A DNA stretch of 64,000 nt from DASXRA01 sp963737425 (GCA_963737425.1 CAVTSX010000003.1:124001-188000), one strand, 5' to 3'; counted from the first letter of the stretch, positions 31,232 through 41,037 are shown. The notes: generated from the sequence alone by a model not told the origin. A program made the numbers and translations.

Positions 31232-33784
31232 TCATTCCCGCAGCCCGATTGCCTCGACCGGCCTGATCCGCAGCACCCGCCGGATCGGCAGGACCGTGGC
31301 GAGCGAGCCCAGCAGGACCGTCCCGCCGATGACCGCCGCGTAGCCGGCTATCGGGATGTAGGGCACCGCGTTGCCGGTAAGTCCCTTCACCATCGGCACG
31401 AGCGTCGCGGCGGCAATCGCGGCGCCGACCACCAGCGCCAGGGCCAGCAGCAACGCCTGCTCGAGGCGGACCATGCGCAGCACCTGCAGCCGGGTGGTTC
31501 CGGCCAGCTGCAGGCTCGCGAGCTCGCGGCGGCGGGCCATCGCCGCCATGACCAGCGTGTTGGCTGCGGCGATCACCACGTAGCCGAGCAGGATGGCGAC
31601 GATCACCTGGTTGGCCCAGGCGTTCTCCTCGATGTTCTTGTCGAGAACCGCCTGATAGCCGTCGCGGCTCACGACGGTCGAGCCCGGCGCGAGCCGGTCC
31701 AGCTCGCGGGCAAGCGCGGTCACCACGTTGGGACGGCTCGGCTCGGTACTGACGAGGACGGCGCTGTCCAGTCCCGGCGTGTGCGGCCGCAGCACGTCAT
31801 GGGAAACGGTGATCGCGGCGAAGCCCAGGCCGCGCGTGTAGATGGCGACAACCCGCAAGGTCGCGGGCGTGCCGTCGCCGAACCAGCCGTGCAACTGCCC
31901 GCCGACGTGCAACCCGAGCGCATCGGCGGTGAGCCGATCGACGGCTGCCGTGTCGCCGTGCAGGCCGGCGAGGCTGCCGCTGGTCACGCCGAGGTCCACC
32001 GTCCGGTTCAGGCCGGCCGGATCGACGCCCTGCGTGGTGTATTCGGTCGAGCCGTCGTGCTCGACGAGCATGCTGGCGCGGATCACCCCGGTCGCCGCGA
32101 CCACGCCGGGCGTGGCCCGAACGGCGTCCACGACGTCGCGCGGAAGTCCTGCGCCGGCCGGCGTCACGACATGGTCGGCGAGCAGGCCCGCCCGATTCTG
32201 CAGCACGGCCCGGTGCTCGATCGAGGTCTGCAGGAACCACAACGAGCCGCCGAGCCCCACCGCCAGGACGAGCGCGCTCACCACCGAGGAAAGGCGCCGC
32301 GCCGACGCCGCCGTGTTCGCCACCGCGAGGCGGCCGGTGACACCGGCACGTCGCAGCACGAGTCCGGCCACGGCGGACATACCCCGGATCAGCCATCCGC
32401 CGAGCAGGGCCACAGCAGTGACCAACGTGGCGACGACGCTGACCGCGACACCGGCCGCGCCGTCGCCGCCCACCTTCATCGACACCACCGACAGGGTCAC
32501 CCCGCCGGCCAGGGCGATCAGGCCGAGCACCGTACGCACCACGCCCAGCCGCGTCGGCTCGACCGACGACTCGACGAGTGCCTCGGTGGCCTGGATGCGG
32601 CTCGGACGCAGGCTCGCCAGCCACGCGGCCGCCACGGCGATCAGCAGTGCGGACGCCGTCGCCACCAGCGGCGGCAACCACGACACGTGGACGGCGAAGC
32701 TCGACGGCGTCAGGTCGCGGGCCACGAACTGGTCGCGCAGCCAGCGCGCGATGAGCAATCCCGGCCAGATGCCGAGTGCGCCGGCGAGCAGTCCCAGGAC
32801 GCTCGTCTCGCGAACCGCCAGGCGGCGCACCTGGCGGGGCGTGGCACCAATCGCGCGCAACAGCGCGATGTCGCGATATCGCTGCCGGACCGACAAGCCC
32901 ACCGTGCCCGCGATCACCAGCAACGCGATCAACAGCGTGCAGCCGCCGAACACACTCGGCAGCGCCGTCGCGAACTCGCGGGCGTCGGCCACGGCAGGCG
33001 TCTCGACCAGTCCGCGGTCGGATCCCCTGTAGACGCGGGCAAACGCGCCGTCCGCGGCCGCAGGCACCGCCGGCAGCAAGGCGCCTACCTCGTGCGCGAG
33101 CCGCTTCGCGCTCACGCCGGGCCCGGCGATCACCCCGATGACGTCGGCCTGGTCCGGGTGACCGGCGAGCGTGCCGGCCTCGGCGTCGGTCACGAACACG
33201 GTGCGATCGTCCGGTCCTTGCCCGGTCGGCGAGGCAACCCCGCTCACGGTGAAGTCGCTGACGCCGCCCGGCAGCGTCAGCCGGACGTGGCTGCCGGGCC
33301 CGGTTCCGGCGAGGGCCGCCGTCGTGGCGTCCAGCACGACCTCGTCGCTGGTTGCGGGCGCGTGTCCGGCGCGCAGCGTGAACGGGGTCAGCACCGCGGC
33401 GGACCACGGGTGCGCGGCCGCGGCCGTTCCGCCGCCGTTCGCAGCCAGCACCTGAACCGGCGCCGAGGTGTCGGCGGCCACCGCGCGGATACCCGGCAGG
33501 GCAGCCACCCGTTGCATCAGGCCGGCATCGACGTGTCCGCGCTCGGGCAGCGGGGATCGCTCGACGTCACGGTTGTCGCCCGAGCCGTGGACGACGCGCA
33601 GGTCGGTGCTCGCCACCAGCACCGTGCTTGCCGCATACCGCTGCGGCGTGCCGTGATAGCGCAGGCCCGACTCCAGCAGCACACCGCAGGCGGTGACGAT
33701 CGCGACGCCGAGGCAGAGCGAGAGCAGTGTCGCCAGCACGCTCGCGGGCCGGTGGCGCAGCATCTTCCAGGCCAGCCTCACCAT
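31232..33784 (-). CDS. FtsX-like ABC transporter permease (MacB/LolC type)
   Basis: An 850-residue membrane protein with two permease halves. The first transmembrane helix is at residues about 12-35 (ASVLATLLSLCLGVAIVTACG) after a MVRLAWKMLRHRP start. Large extracytoplasmic parts follow, then FtsX segments with FGGCTLLIALLVIAGTVGLS and ALLRAIGATPRQVRRLAVRE, and a second FtsX unit near the end (VIVAILLGYVVIAAANTLVM). LRIRPVEAIGLRE at the C-terminus is typical. It overlaps the ATPase gene by 7 bases. Members expel lipids, peptides or drugs or act as mechanotransmitters; the substrate is not deducible. Confidence 0.9.
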   Translation of the reverse strand: MVRLAWKMLRHRPASVLATLLSLCLGVAIVTACGVLLESGLRYHGTPQRYAASTVLVASTDLRVVHGSGDNRDVERSPLPERGHVDAGLMQRVAALPGIRAVAADTSAPVQVLAANGGGTAAAAHPWSAAVLTPFTLRAGHAPATSDEVVLDATTAALAGTGPGSHVRLTLPGGVSDFTVSGVASPTGQGPDDRTVFVTDAEAGTLAGHPDQADVIGVIAGPGVSAKRLAHEVGALLPAVPAAADGAFARVYRGSDRGLVETPAVADAREFATALPSVFGGCTLLIALLVIAGTVGLSVRQRYRDIALLRAIGATPRQVRRLAVRETSVLGLLAGALGIWPGLLIARWLRDQFVARDLTPSSFAVHVSWLPPLVATASALLIAVAAAWLASLRPSRIQATEALVESSVEPTRLGVVRTVLGLIALAGGVTLSVVSMKVGGDGAAGVAVSVVATLVTAVALLGGWLIRGMSAVAGLVLRRAGVTGRLAVANTAASARRLSSVVSALVLAVGLGGSLWFLQTSIEHRAVLQNRAGLLADHVVTPAGAGLPRDVVDAVRATPGVVAATGVIRASMLVEHDGSTEYTTQGVDPAGLNRTVDLGVTSGSLAGLHGDTAAVDRLTADALGLHVGGQLHGWFGDGTPATLRVVAIYTRGLGFAAITVSHDVLRPHTPGLDSAVLVSTEPSRPNVVTALARELDRLAPGSTVVSRDGYQAVLDKNIEENAWANQVIVAILLGYVVIAAANTLVMAAMARRRELASLQLAGTTRLQVLRMVRLEQALLLALALVVGAAIAAATLVPMVKGLTGNAVPYIPIAGYAAVIGGTVLLGSLATVLPIRRVLRIRPVEAIGLRE

Positions 33785-34578
33785 GCGGGCACGCCGGCCG
33801 ATGTGTCGCGGCGACCACCCAGTTGCGTGAGCACCTTCGCGATCGCGCCCACGCCGGGCGCCGAGACGTCATGGGCGACCGCGCCGTCGGCGAGAAACAC
33901 GACGCGATCTGCGTAGGACGCGGCCACCGGGTCGTGCGTCACCATGACGACCGTTTGCCCGGCATGGTCGACGGCATCGCGCAGCAGATCCAGCACGTCG
34001 GCGGCCGTTCGGGAATCGAGCGCGCCGGTCGGCTCGTCGCAGAAGATCACCTCGGGGCGCACGGCAAGGGCCCGCGCGATCGCCACCCGCTGCTGCTGCC
34101 CGCCGGAAAGCTGTGCCGGGCGATGGCGCAGCCGATCGGCGATGCCGACGCGGTGCACGACCTCGGCCAGCCAGCGGCGGTCCGGGCGCCGACCGGCAAG
34201 CCGTGACGGCAGCAGGATGTTCTCGCGGACGTTCAGCGCGGACACCAGGTTGAACGCCTGGAACACGAATCCGATCCTGGTGCGCCGCAGCTTCGTTAGC
34301 GCCGTTTCCGACAAGCTGCCCAGATCGGTATCGCCGAGCCAGACGCTGCCCGAACTCGGTCGATCCAAGCCGGCCGCGCAGTGCAGCAGCGTGCTCTTGC
34401 CCGACCCGGACGGCCCCATGACCGCGGTGAACGTGCATCGCCGAAACGCCGCATCGACGCCGTCCAGCGCTCTGACCGTGGATCCGCCACGTCCGTAGAT
34501 CTTGTGCACACTGCGAAGGGCCACCGCGGCGTCAGACTGCTCGGACGCCGGCCCGGGTTGTTCGATCGTTGCCTGCAC
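33778..34578 (-). CDS. ABC transporter ATP-binding protein (LolD/MacB type)
   Basis: A 266-residue ATPase, GTG start. Walker A is GPSGSGKST near residue 56, the signature LSGGQQQR near 154 and Walker B VIFCDEPTGALD near 174, followed by the H-loop in VMVTHD. The sequence matches the MacB/LolD/FtsE-type ATPases that pair with FtsX-like permeases. The permease gene overlaps its 3' end, so they form one operon. The sequence between its start and 34674 has no gene. Confidence 0.95.
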   Translation of the reverse strand: MQATIEQPGPASEQSDAAVALRSVHKIYGRGGSTVRALDGVDAAFRRCTFTAVMGPSGSGKSTLLHCAAGLDRPSSGSVWLGDTDLGSLSETALTKLRRTRIGFVFQAFNLVSALNVRENILLPSRLAGRRPDRRWLAEVVHRVGIADRLRHRPAQLSGGQQQRVAIARALAVRPEVIFCDEPTGALDSRTAADVLDLLRDAVDHAGQTVVMVTHDPVAASYADRVVFLADGAVAHDVSAPGVGAIAKVLTQLGGRRDTSAGVPAW

Positions 34579-34673
34579 GGCTAGGTGCCTCCATTCGCGT
34601 CGTCCCTGACGCTATGAAGGCGTGGGGCGCACGCGCGATGGAGTTAGCTCCCCTGCCGGGGTGGGCCTAGCAC

Positions 34674-34737
34674 TAGGGCCTGTCCCGTGGATCTTCAGCC
34701 TCCTGCGCGGCGGCCAAGATCCACGGGACAGGCCCTA
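34674..34737. repeat. perfect 22-bp inverted repeat overlapping the CE12 stop codon
   Basis: Arms 34674-34695 (TAGGGCCTGTCCCGTGGATC plus TT) and 34716-34737 are exact complements with a 20-base loop. The stop codon of the acetylesterase gene (34735-34737 on the minus strand) is the end of the right arm. It probably terminates the rhamnogalacturonan operon. Sixteen bases of the arm recur at 7143-7158. Confidence 0.9.
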
Positions 34738-35778
34738 ATACCGGCGTAGGAAGGCTGCCGCCGGAAGGTGTGCCGCCCGCAACTCGTCCACCACGAGTCC
34801 GGCGATGATCGGCGCGCCGTAGGGGTTGAAGTGGGTGGCGTCTGTCGGCGACGCCTCGGTGCCGACGTAGAGCTGCCACGACGGGGTGGGACCGAGCCGC
34901 TCCATGAGCGCCTCGCTGTCGGCGGTCAGGTCAAGCAGCGGTGCGCGCATCTGCGCGGCGACGTCACGCATGACGGCCGGTAGATCGACCCCGAGGTTGT
35001 TCACCACTCGACCGGTCGGGGTGATGATGCCGTTCGCGTCGAACAGGTGCCGCACCGGCGGGGTGACCAGGACGGCGAGCCCGCCGTGGGCGCGGACGCC
35101 GTCGACGAGGGTGGCAAGGTTGGCCCGGTAGTCGGCCTCGGTGATCGTCTTGTCGTTGTGGGCAAGCTGGATGAGCGCCTCGTCACCGGGCCGGATGAGC
35201 GGAGCGACGGTCGCGAACAGCGCCGGGTTGGCCAGCCAGCTCACCGTGCTCTCGCCCGAATCGGCATAGTTGGCGACGCTGATGCCGGCGTCGAAGTACT
35301 CCGGAATCGCCTGCGCCCAACCGCGTTTCGGCCCGACCAGCCAGTCCGCGGCCGTCGAATCGCTGATCACGAACAGTCGCGGGACGTGGTGGCGCGGCAG
35401 TACCTCGATGCCGGCGAGTGCCGGCGCCGTGCCGGTCAGGTAGACCTGCAGGCCGGGCGTGCCCGGGCCCTCCTCCCCGGTCGGCATGCTCTCCGGCGTC
35501 CGCACATCCACGGTCACCGTGCGCACCTCGATCTGCCCGGCGCGGGTACTGACCGGCGCGAGTGCGGTGCGGCGCGCCTCGACCTCGATGCCGGTGTCGG
35601 CGGCCCGGGTGGGGCTGCCGAGCGCGATTCGCAGCTCGTACTCACCGGGCGGCACGTCGAACGAGCAGGTCAGTCCGGCGCAGTGCCGCCCGGCAAGCGG
35701 CGCCGGGGCGGCATGCGCCGCTGCGGGGACGGCCAGGGCGAGCGCGGCAGCGGCCATGCCGGCGATGGTTCGACGCAT
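34735..35778 (-). CDS. secreted rhamnogalacturonan acetylesterase-like SGNH hydrolase (CE12 type)
   Basis: A 347-residue exported esterase. Residues 1-23 are a signal peptide ending AHAAPA. A beta-rich N-terminal part of about 110 residues (PPGEYELRIALGS) precedes the SGNH domain. The serine block is LFVISDSTAADW near 136, the conserved Asn lies in QLAHND near 204, and the Asp-His pair is DATHFNPYGA near 314. The order and spacing fit CE12 enzymes such as YesT/RhgT, which remove acetyl groups from rhamnogalacturonan I. It is the last gene of a PL4-PL26-CE12 operon, 18 bases after the PL26 gene, which supports the role. Confidence 0.85.
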   Translation of the reverse strand: MRRTIAGMAAAALALAVPAAAHAAPAPLAGRHCAGLTCSFDVPPGEYELRIALGSPTRAADTGIEVEARRTALAPVSTRAGQIEVRTVTVDVRTPESMPTGEEGPGTPGLQVYLTGTAPALAGIEVLPRHHVPRLFVISDSTAADWLVGPKRGWAQAIPEYFDAGISVANYADSGESTVSWLANPALFATVAPLIRPGDEALIQLAHNDKTITEADYRANLATLVDGVRAHGGLAVLVTPPVRHLFDANGIITPTGRVVNNLGVDLPAVMRDVAAQMRAPLLDLTADSEALMERLGPTPSWQLYVGTEASPTDATHFNPYGAPIIAGLVVDELRAAHLPAAAFLRRY

Positions 35779-35796
35779 CGTGGACTCCGATCGAGG

Positions 35797-38502
35797 TCAT
35801 GGGGCTTCGGCGGGCGCGATCGCGAGCAGCGCGATGATCGCCAGCGTGCGCTGGGCCGCATCGTTCGTCGCGAAGTCGTGCAACGGCACCTCGTCGACGG
35901 GCTCGGCCACCGCGTTGCCGTCGATGTGCACCGTGGCCGGCCACGGCTTGCCCGCCGGATCGCTGAGGTACTGCTGCCAGCCCCGCTGGCGGATCGAGGC
36001 ATCGCCGAGTTGCTCACCGGCCCATGCCGTCATCCGGGAGTAGATCGTCTTGAAGACCTGCGGGTTGAAGTCGCGCCCGTAGCGGGCGATCTTCTCCGCC
36101 GACGGCGCCTGCACGTAGCGGCAGAAGTCCAGCAGCGTCTGGCGGAACTCCGCGACGTCGACCAGGTCGAGCGCCTCCCACAGGATCTGCTCGCCGAGGA
36201 ACGCCATCGCCAGGTTGTAGCCGCCGTCGAAGTCGCCCTTGTTGAAGTTGATCACATGCCCGCTGGCCGGGTCGAAGCCGACCGCGCCGCCTGCCTCGCC
36301 GGTGAACAGGCCGGCCGGGAACGTGGCGATGTCGCGCATGCCGGTGACGATGAGGTCGCGGTAGTGGGAGTTGCCGGTGCGCTCCCACTCCGTCAGCCAG
36401 TTGCTCACCATCGCATACCAGTCGGGGCCGATCCGGACACGCGCCGGGGCAATCGTCTGCGGCGGCAGCACCTCGCGCAGCGGATCGATGCGGGTGAGGG
36501 TGTCGTCGACCTGCAGTGACGCGCGGATCAGGTCGCCGAGCAGTTCGTCGGCAGCCAGATAGTAGGAGAACCGCTTCGTGTAGGACTCGCTGACGCGCGC
36601 CTCCTTCGCGCCGTCTCCCCAGTGCATGACGTTGTGCCGCGAGCCGAGGCCCGCGAAGCGACCGGTGTGGTGGAAGTCGACCTCGCTGACGTGTTGGGTC
36701 ATCGCGCGCGCCACGCGGAACGTCGCCGGGTCACCGGATCGAATGAACGCGTACCAGAGCGCGGCGTCGGTACCCAGTTCGGCGTTGTCCCACGCGAATC
36801 CCCCGACGTCGTAACGCCATTCGTGGCGGTCGCTGTCGTAGGTGTGCATGACGTCGCCGTAGTGCCAGAACCCGTACCACTCGCGCTCGTCCACCTGCCC
36901 GCGGTAGAACGCGACGTCGTGCTGGATCGAATCCTCGAGAGCGGCACGCGCCGATGTGCTCCGGTCCGGCAGGCTCCACCGGCCGAAGACGCCGGAGCCG
37001 TGGTACCAGGACGGCTGCGCGACGAGCTGCGGCGCATCGGTGAGCGTGGTCGACAACGCCGTGATCGAGTCACGCGACGGCGTCGCATCGAACGCCCACA
37101 ACTGCATCTCGGTCGAACGCGCCATCCCCTGCGGGGTGCTGAAGCCCGCTTGCACGTCCTCGTAGGAGAGGTCGAGCCCGTGCGCCACGGTGTCGTAGTG
37201 GCGCAGGTCCATCGCGCCACCGAGCGGCGACCACGACCACAACGTGACGGACGCCGTGTCGGTACTGGCCGCGCGAATGTCCAGCGAACGCGGGAAGCGC
37301 TGCCAGAAGTCGCGCATGCCAACGCCGAGACCACCGCTCACGCCACCGACATAGCCGAAACCGGAAGCGCGAGAACCATGACCGGCGTGCTTGATCCAAC
37401 TGCCGGCCGACGTCGTCCGCTTCCACACCGAGAAGTGGTCGGGCGAGTCCTGGAAGGCGGTGAAGTCGTTCCACAGCGCGAGATCCTGATAGCCCGCCTG
37501 CACCTGCGCCGACCATTGCGACACGGGCGGAGTTGCCGTTCCCGCGACCTGGGCGGCGCGCACGGCAGCACCCGGGTCGCGGCGGAGCCCCGTGAGCACG
37601 CGGATCGGCTCACCCCAGATCCCACCGGACGCGGTACCGAAGCGGATATGGCGGTTGTGCGCCTCGTCGCTCATCGGCACCGCGATCTGCAGGCCGAGGC
37701 CACGCACGAAGTCCTTGCTCGTGTCGGCGTCCCAGATGAAGCTGTGCACCAGGCGAATCGACTCATCGCCCGCACCGAGGTAGACCCGCAGCGTCCACGG
37801 CAGGATCGCCCGGTGATCCGGGTGGCCTGCGTCCTGCTGGTAGTGGCCGGTCAGCTTGACGACGGCGCGCACCGGCCCGGACTGCTCGACCTCGGCCGAC
37901 TCGACGACGCCCGACCATGAACTCTGCGCCGCGGAATCGTCGTCGGGCCGATCCTGCAGCAGGAGCACGAGCTGGCCGTTCTGCGCGGTCGTCCGGCTGC
38001 CGCGGGCGATCGAGCGGATCGCGACCGCACCGGAGGTCGCGAGGCGGACGTCGACCACGCCGTTACGCAGCTGGATCTCGCTCCCGCTGCGCGTCGCGGT
38101 CACCGGCGTCGAAGGGGCTGACGGGGTGCCCGGCGCGAGCCGGAAACCGGCCGCGAGCGCCGACGAGCCGATCGCGTGCCCCGTCCATTTCAGCGTGCCG
38201 TCCGGCCAGAACGCGAGCGGCCACGACTGCACCGGAACGGCGCTGCCGTCGTCGGCCTGCAGCTCAAAGCTGCTCTCGTGCGGCACCTGGCCCTTCGGCC
38301 ACGGGACGCCCCAACTCGCACCGGTCGTCGCCGCCGGCTGACCGTCCAGCCAGTGCAGTTCGACGCCGTCGCTGACGTCGAGCGGCTGCCCGGGTGTGGC
38401 CGGTGCTGCGGACGCTCTGCTGCGCGGGACCAGCGCGGCGGTGGCCGCCACGACCGATGCGCCCGCGATGAAGTTCCGGCGGCTGACGGGGTGGTGCCCC
38501 AT
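35797..38502 (-). CDS. Tat-exported exo-rhamnogalacturonan lyase-like protein (PL26 / YetA-like)
   Basis: A 901-residue protein with a twin-arginine signal (SRRNFIAGASVVAATAAL). The body resembles the PcRGLX/YetA group: an N-terminal RIFT-barrel-like beta domain (ELHWLDGQPAATTGASWGVP; PLAFWPDGTLKWTGHAI), a middle beta domain and a C-terminal alpha/alpha barrel (HVSEVDFHHTGRFAGLGSRH; HWGDGAKEARVSESY; VINFNKGDFDGGYNLAMAFL). Family members cleave rhamnogalacturonan I exolytically and release an unsaturated disaccharide. The position between PL4 and CE12 genes supports this. The family call rests on memory of the motif order, so I hold it at good rather than certain. Confidence 0.75.
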   Translation of the reverse strand: MGHHPVSRRNFIAGASVVAATAALVPRSRASAAPATPGQPLDVSDGVELHWLDGQPAATTGASWGVPWPKGQVPHESSFELQADDGSAVPVQSWPLAFWPDGTLKWTGHAIGSSALAAGFRLAPGTPSAPSTPVTATRSGSEIQLRNGVVDVRLATSGAVAIRSIARGSRTTAQNGQLVLLLQDRPDDDSAAQSSWSGVVESAEVEQSGPVRAVVKLTGHYQQDAGHPDHRAILPWTLRVYLGAGDESIRLVHSFIWDADTSKDFVRGLGLQIAVPMSDEAHNRHIRFGTASGGIWGEPIRVLTGLRRDPGAAVRAAQVAGTATPPVSQWSAQVQAGYQDLALWNDFTAFQDSPDHFSVWKRTTSAGSWIKHAGHGSRASGFGYVGGVSGGLGVGMRDFWQRFPRSLDIRAASTDTASVTLWSWSPLGGAMDLRHYDTVAHGLDLSYEDVQAGFSTPQGMARSTEMQLWAFDATPSRDSITALSTTLTDAPQLVAQPSWYHGSGVFGRWSLPDRSTSARAALEDSIQHDVAFYRGQVDEREWYGFWHYGDVMHTYDSDRHEWRYDVGGFAWDNAELGTDAALWYAFIRSGDPATFRVARAMTQHVSEVDFHHTGRFAGLGSRHNVMHWGDGAKEARVSESYTKRFSYYLAADELLGDLIRASLQVDDTLTRIDPLREVLPPQTIAPARVRIGPDWYAMVSNWLTEWERTGNSHYRDLIVTGMRDIATFPAGLFTGEAGGAVGFDPASGHVINFNKGDFDGGYNLAMAFLGEQILWEALDLVDVAEFRQTLLDFCRYVQAPSAEKIARYGRDFNPQVFKTIYSRMTAWAGEQLGDASIRQRGWQQYLSDPAGKPWPATVHIDGNAVAEPVDEVPLHDFATNDAAQRTLAIIALLAIAPAEAP

Positions 38503-38545
38503 TGATTCCTCCCGATCAGAGTGGTTGCAGTCGCGCGAATGACGC

Positions 38546-40942
38546 TCAGCGGGTAGCCGCTGCGATGCCGCGGGTCAGTCCGCCATCGGCGCTGAATTCG
38601 ATGAGGACGTCGGACGCGGCCCCGCCCGTGGCGACGGCGGCCGTCACCTCGACCGTCGCCGACTGGCCCGAAGCGATGGAAGCCGAAACCGGCACGGGGA
38701 ACTTGTTCGGGTCGCGGCCCGCGACGGCCGGCCCGATGTCGGACTCGCCGCGACGCGGCTGGCGCCAGACCACCGCATCGAGGCGGACGTCATGCGCCTC
38801 GCCCGCGCCGGTGTTGGTGATCGTCAGCCGCCACGTCGCGTTCTGCCCGTCGTGTCCGGCCAGGACGGCGCGCCCCTCGAGCCGCGCGCGTGGCGCCGCC
38901 GCACCCTCGTCCACCTCGAGGACGAGGGTGTCCCACCCCGGGCCGGTGCCGGCGGCGCTCGCCGAACCATGTGTGAACGTCAGGGCGTTGGCGCCGACGA
39001 CGAGTAGCGAGGCCGGGAAGCTCAACGTGGCCAGGCGCGGGAAACCGCTGCGGTCGGCCTGCCTGGCAATCGTCGAGTCGTTGTTGGACGGCAGCGCGCC
39101 GGTGATGTCGGCCGAGTTGCCGTTCACAGCAACGGTCGGACGGCCCCCTTGCTGCATCGCAGTGGACACCGTCAGGTACGCCGTTCCCGCGTACGGCCGG
39201 TCCAGCGGGAACGACACCGTCCATACGCCGGGGTTTGTTTGCGCGTAGTACCAGTCCTCCGGCTCCCAGTCCGCGCCGACGGTGAACGTCAGCGTGCCCG
39301 GGATCTGCGCCGGCTTCTCGTACGCGCGCGGAACCGGGTTGACCGGCGACCGGGTGGCGAGGGCGTACTCCCCCGCCATTCGATCGGCTCGCCCGATCTG
39401 CCACAGGAATGTGCCGTGCTGCGACGGCGTCCACCGGATCTCGCCGAGATTCAGCTGCGAGCCGCGTACGACGATTCCGGGTTGCGCGTACTGATCGGTG
39501 ACCGATCCCCTGCTGGCAAAGGCATAAAGCGTGTACATGCCTGGCGTGGTGGTTCCCGGCTGCCAGGCAGGGGGGATACCTGGCAGCCGGAAGTTCCCGT
39601 CCGCGTCCGTCTTCACGAAGTAGGTCGGTTCGTGGATCGTGTAGACGTCCGCGACGTCCTGGGTCGACAGCACGATCCAGTGATCGGCGGCCGGGCGGCC
39701 GTCGGTCAGCTTCAGCCGACCGGTCACAAGCGTCCGCGCGGACTTCTTCGGGTACAGGTCGTCGGCCATCCAGTCGGCGCCTGCGCGATTCTCGGCGATC
39801 TCGGCGCGCGCCGTGTTGGCCGCGTCCTCGATCATGTCGTCGGGGTCGGCCGGGTCGCCGACCGAGATGTAGGTGAACCACGGGCCGTACAGGCGCCGGT
39901 ACCCGGCAGGCAGCGCGTATCCGGGCAGGCCGTAGTGGTTCGCGCCGAAGTAGTTCAGGATCAGGGCGTCCTGGTGGATCGCGAGGTCCTGGTGCTGCGG
40001 CCCCACTCCGTAGAACGCGCACAGCGTGTCGGCGGTGATCCCGCCGAGCGGGGTCAGCCAGGCGCCGAAGCCGTTGCCGTAATGGCCGAACATCGGATTC
40101 TCGTGGTGGTACAGGCTCCAGTTGTACTTCGTGTAGACGGTGCCCGGCGCCAGGTTTCCCGAGTTGCTGGTTGGCGAAGGCAGGTTCGGATTGTTGACGC
40201 CGTCCACCAGCCAGGTCTCGTCCTGTACGGACTGCTGCGTTGCGAGGTAGGCGTAGGTGGGCTGCTGGCCCCCACCGCGCTCCCAGTTGAACGAGTGGTC
40301 GAAAATGCTGCGGTCCCAGCGCGCATTCATGCGCACCTCGTTGATGGACGTCGCGGCGACCGCGGTCAGGATGTCGTAGCCGTACAGACCGCGCTTGCCC
40401 GTACGCATGATCAGGTGGTGCTCGTGTCGCAGCGGAGTGCTCGTCGTGTCGACGAACGCGACCTCGACCAGGTTCGTCGCGCACCGCACGACCCGGAGCT
40501 GCGAGCAGACCAGCCTCGACTTGCCGCCTCCGGCGTCGATGTAGAACGAGTGCTGCCGGTCCGGGTCACGGGGATCGACGCCGTTGAGGTTGTGCGCGAG
40601 CTCGACGCCATTCACCACCACCGACTGCACCGTGATGGAGACGTCGCTCCAGCCGGTGACAATGCCGCCGGCCGCGTCGTCACGGCCGAAGGTGAAGCGG
40701 ATCAGGCCGTTGTCGAGGACCAGGGTGTCGACGTCGGTGGGGAAAGCGTACGTCCCGACCGCCGCCGCAACGCCGTTCACCAGCACCTGCACAGCACCGT
40801 CATGGCCACTATCGGCCAGCTTTGCGACCGCCGCCGAACCGCGGCCGTTGGATGCAGCCCAGGTGGCGACCGCCGTCGATCCCATCAGAGTGAGCGCCGA
40901 GCGTCGGCTCAATTGACCGGCCGTTCGGCCGCTCTCAGGCAT
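38546..40942 (-). CDS. secreted rhamnogalacturonan endolyase-like protein (PL4 type)
   Basis: A 798-residue exported protein. The start at 40942 has ATAGGAG about 9 bases upstream; 22 more in-frame codons upstream look non-coding. A Tat-like signal (SRRSALTLMGSTAVATWAA) is followed by a catalytic beta-sandwich (DNGLIRFTFGRDDAAGGIVT; MFGHYGNGFGAWLTPLGGIT), an FnIII-like domain (GRLKLTDGRPAADHWIVLS; TDADGNFRLPGIPPAW) and a carbohydrate-binding-like domain (FTVGADWEPEDWYYAQTNPG), as in PL4 lyases. An extra beta domain of about 110 residues ends the protein. It is first in the lyase operon and its promoter contains a LacI-type operator. Confidence 0.8.
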   Translation of the reverse strand: MPESGRTAGQLSRRSALTLMGSTAVATWAASNGRGSAAVAKLADSGHDGAVQVLVNGVAAAVGTYAFPTDVDTLVLDNGLIRFTFGRDDAAGGIVTGWSDVSITVQSVVVNGVELAHNLNGVDPRDPDRQHSFYIDAGGGKSRLVCSQLRVVRCATNLVEVAFVDTTSTPLRHEHHLIMRTGKRGLYGYDILTAVAATSINEVRMNARWDRSIFDHSFNWERGGGQQPTYAYLATQQSVQDETWLVDGVNNPNLPSPTSNSGNLAPGTVYTKYNWSLYHHENPMFGHYGNGFGAWLTPLGGITADTLCAFYGVGPQHQDLAIHQDALILNYFGANHYGLPGYALPAGYRRLYGPWFTYISVGDPADPDDMIEDAANTARAEIAENRAGADWMADDLYPKKSARTLVTGRLKLTDGRPAADHWIVLSTQDVADVYTIHEPTYFVKTDADGNFRLPGIPPAWQPGTTTPGMYTLYAFASRGSVTDQYAQPGIVVRGSQLNLGEIRWTPSQHGTFLWQIGRADRMAGEYALATRSPVNPVPRAYEKPAQIPGTLTFTVGADWEPEDWYYAQTNPGVWTVSFPLDRPYAGTAYLTVSTAMQQGGRPTVAVNGNSADITGALPSNNDSTIARQADRSGFPRLATLSFPASLLVVGANALTFTHGSASAAGTGPGWDTLVLEVDEGAAAPRARLEGRAVLAGHDGQNATWRLTITNTGAGEAHDVRLDAVVWRQPRRGESDIGPAVAGRDPNKFPVPVSASIASGQSATVEVTAAVATGGAASDVLIEFSADGGLTRGIAAATR

Positions 40943-41037
40943 CGTGGGGGCTCCTATCGATCGGGGTTGCGAACGCGCGGCGCCGCATGGTCGTCCTCTT
41001 GCACACATGGCGGCCGACTGATCGGGGATAGCGCAGT

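Noticed and set aside
30977..33916. A 979-codon plus-strand frame opposite the ABC permease
   Set aside because: The true gene on the minus strand has membrane helices and FtsX motifs; the plus-strand translation is His/Arg/Gln-rich and featureless.
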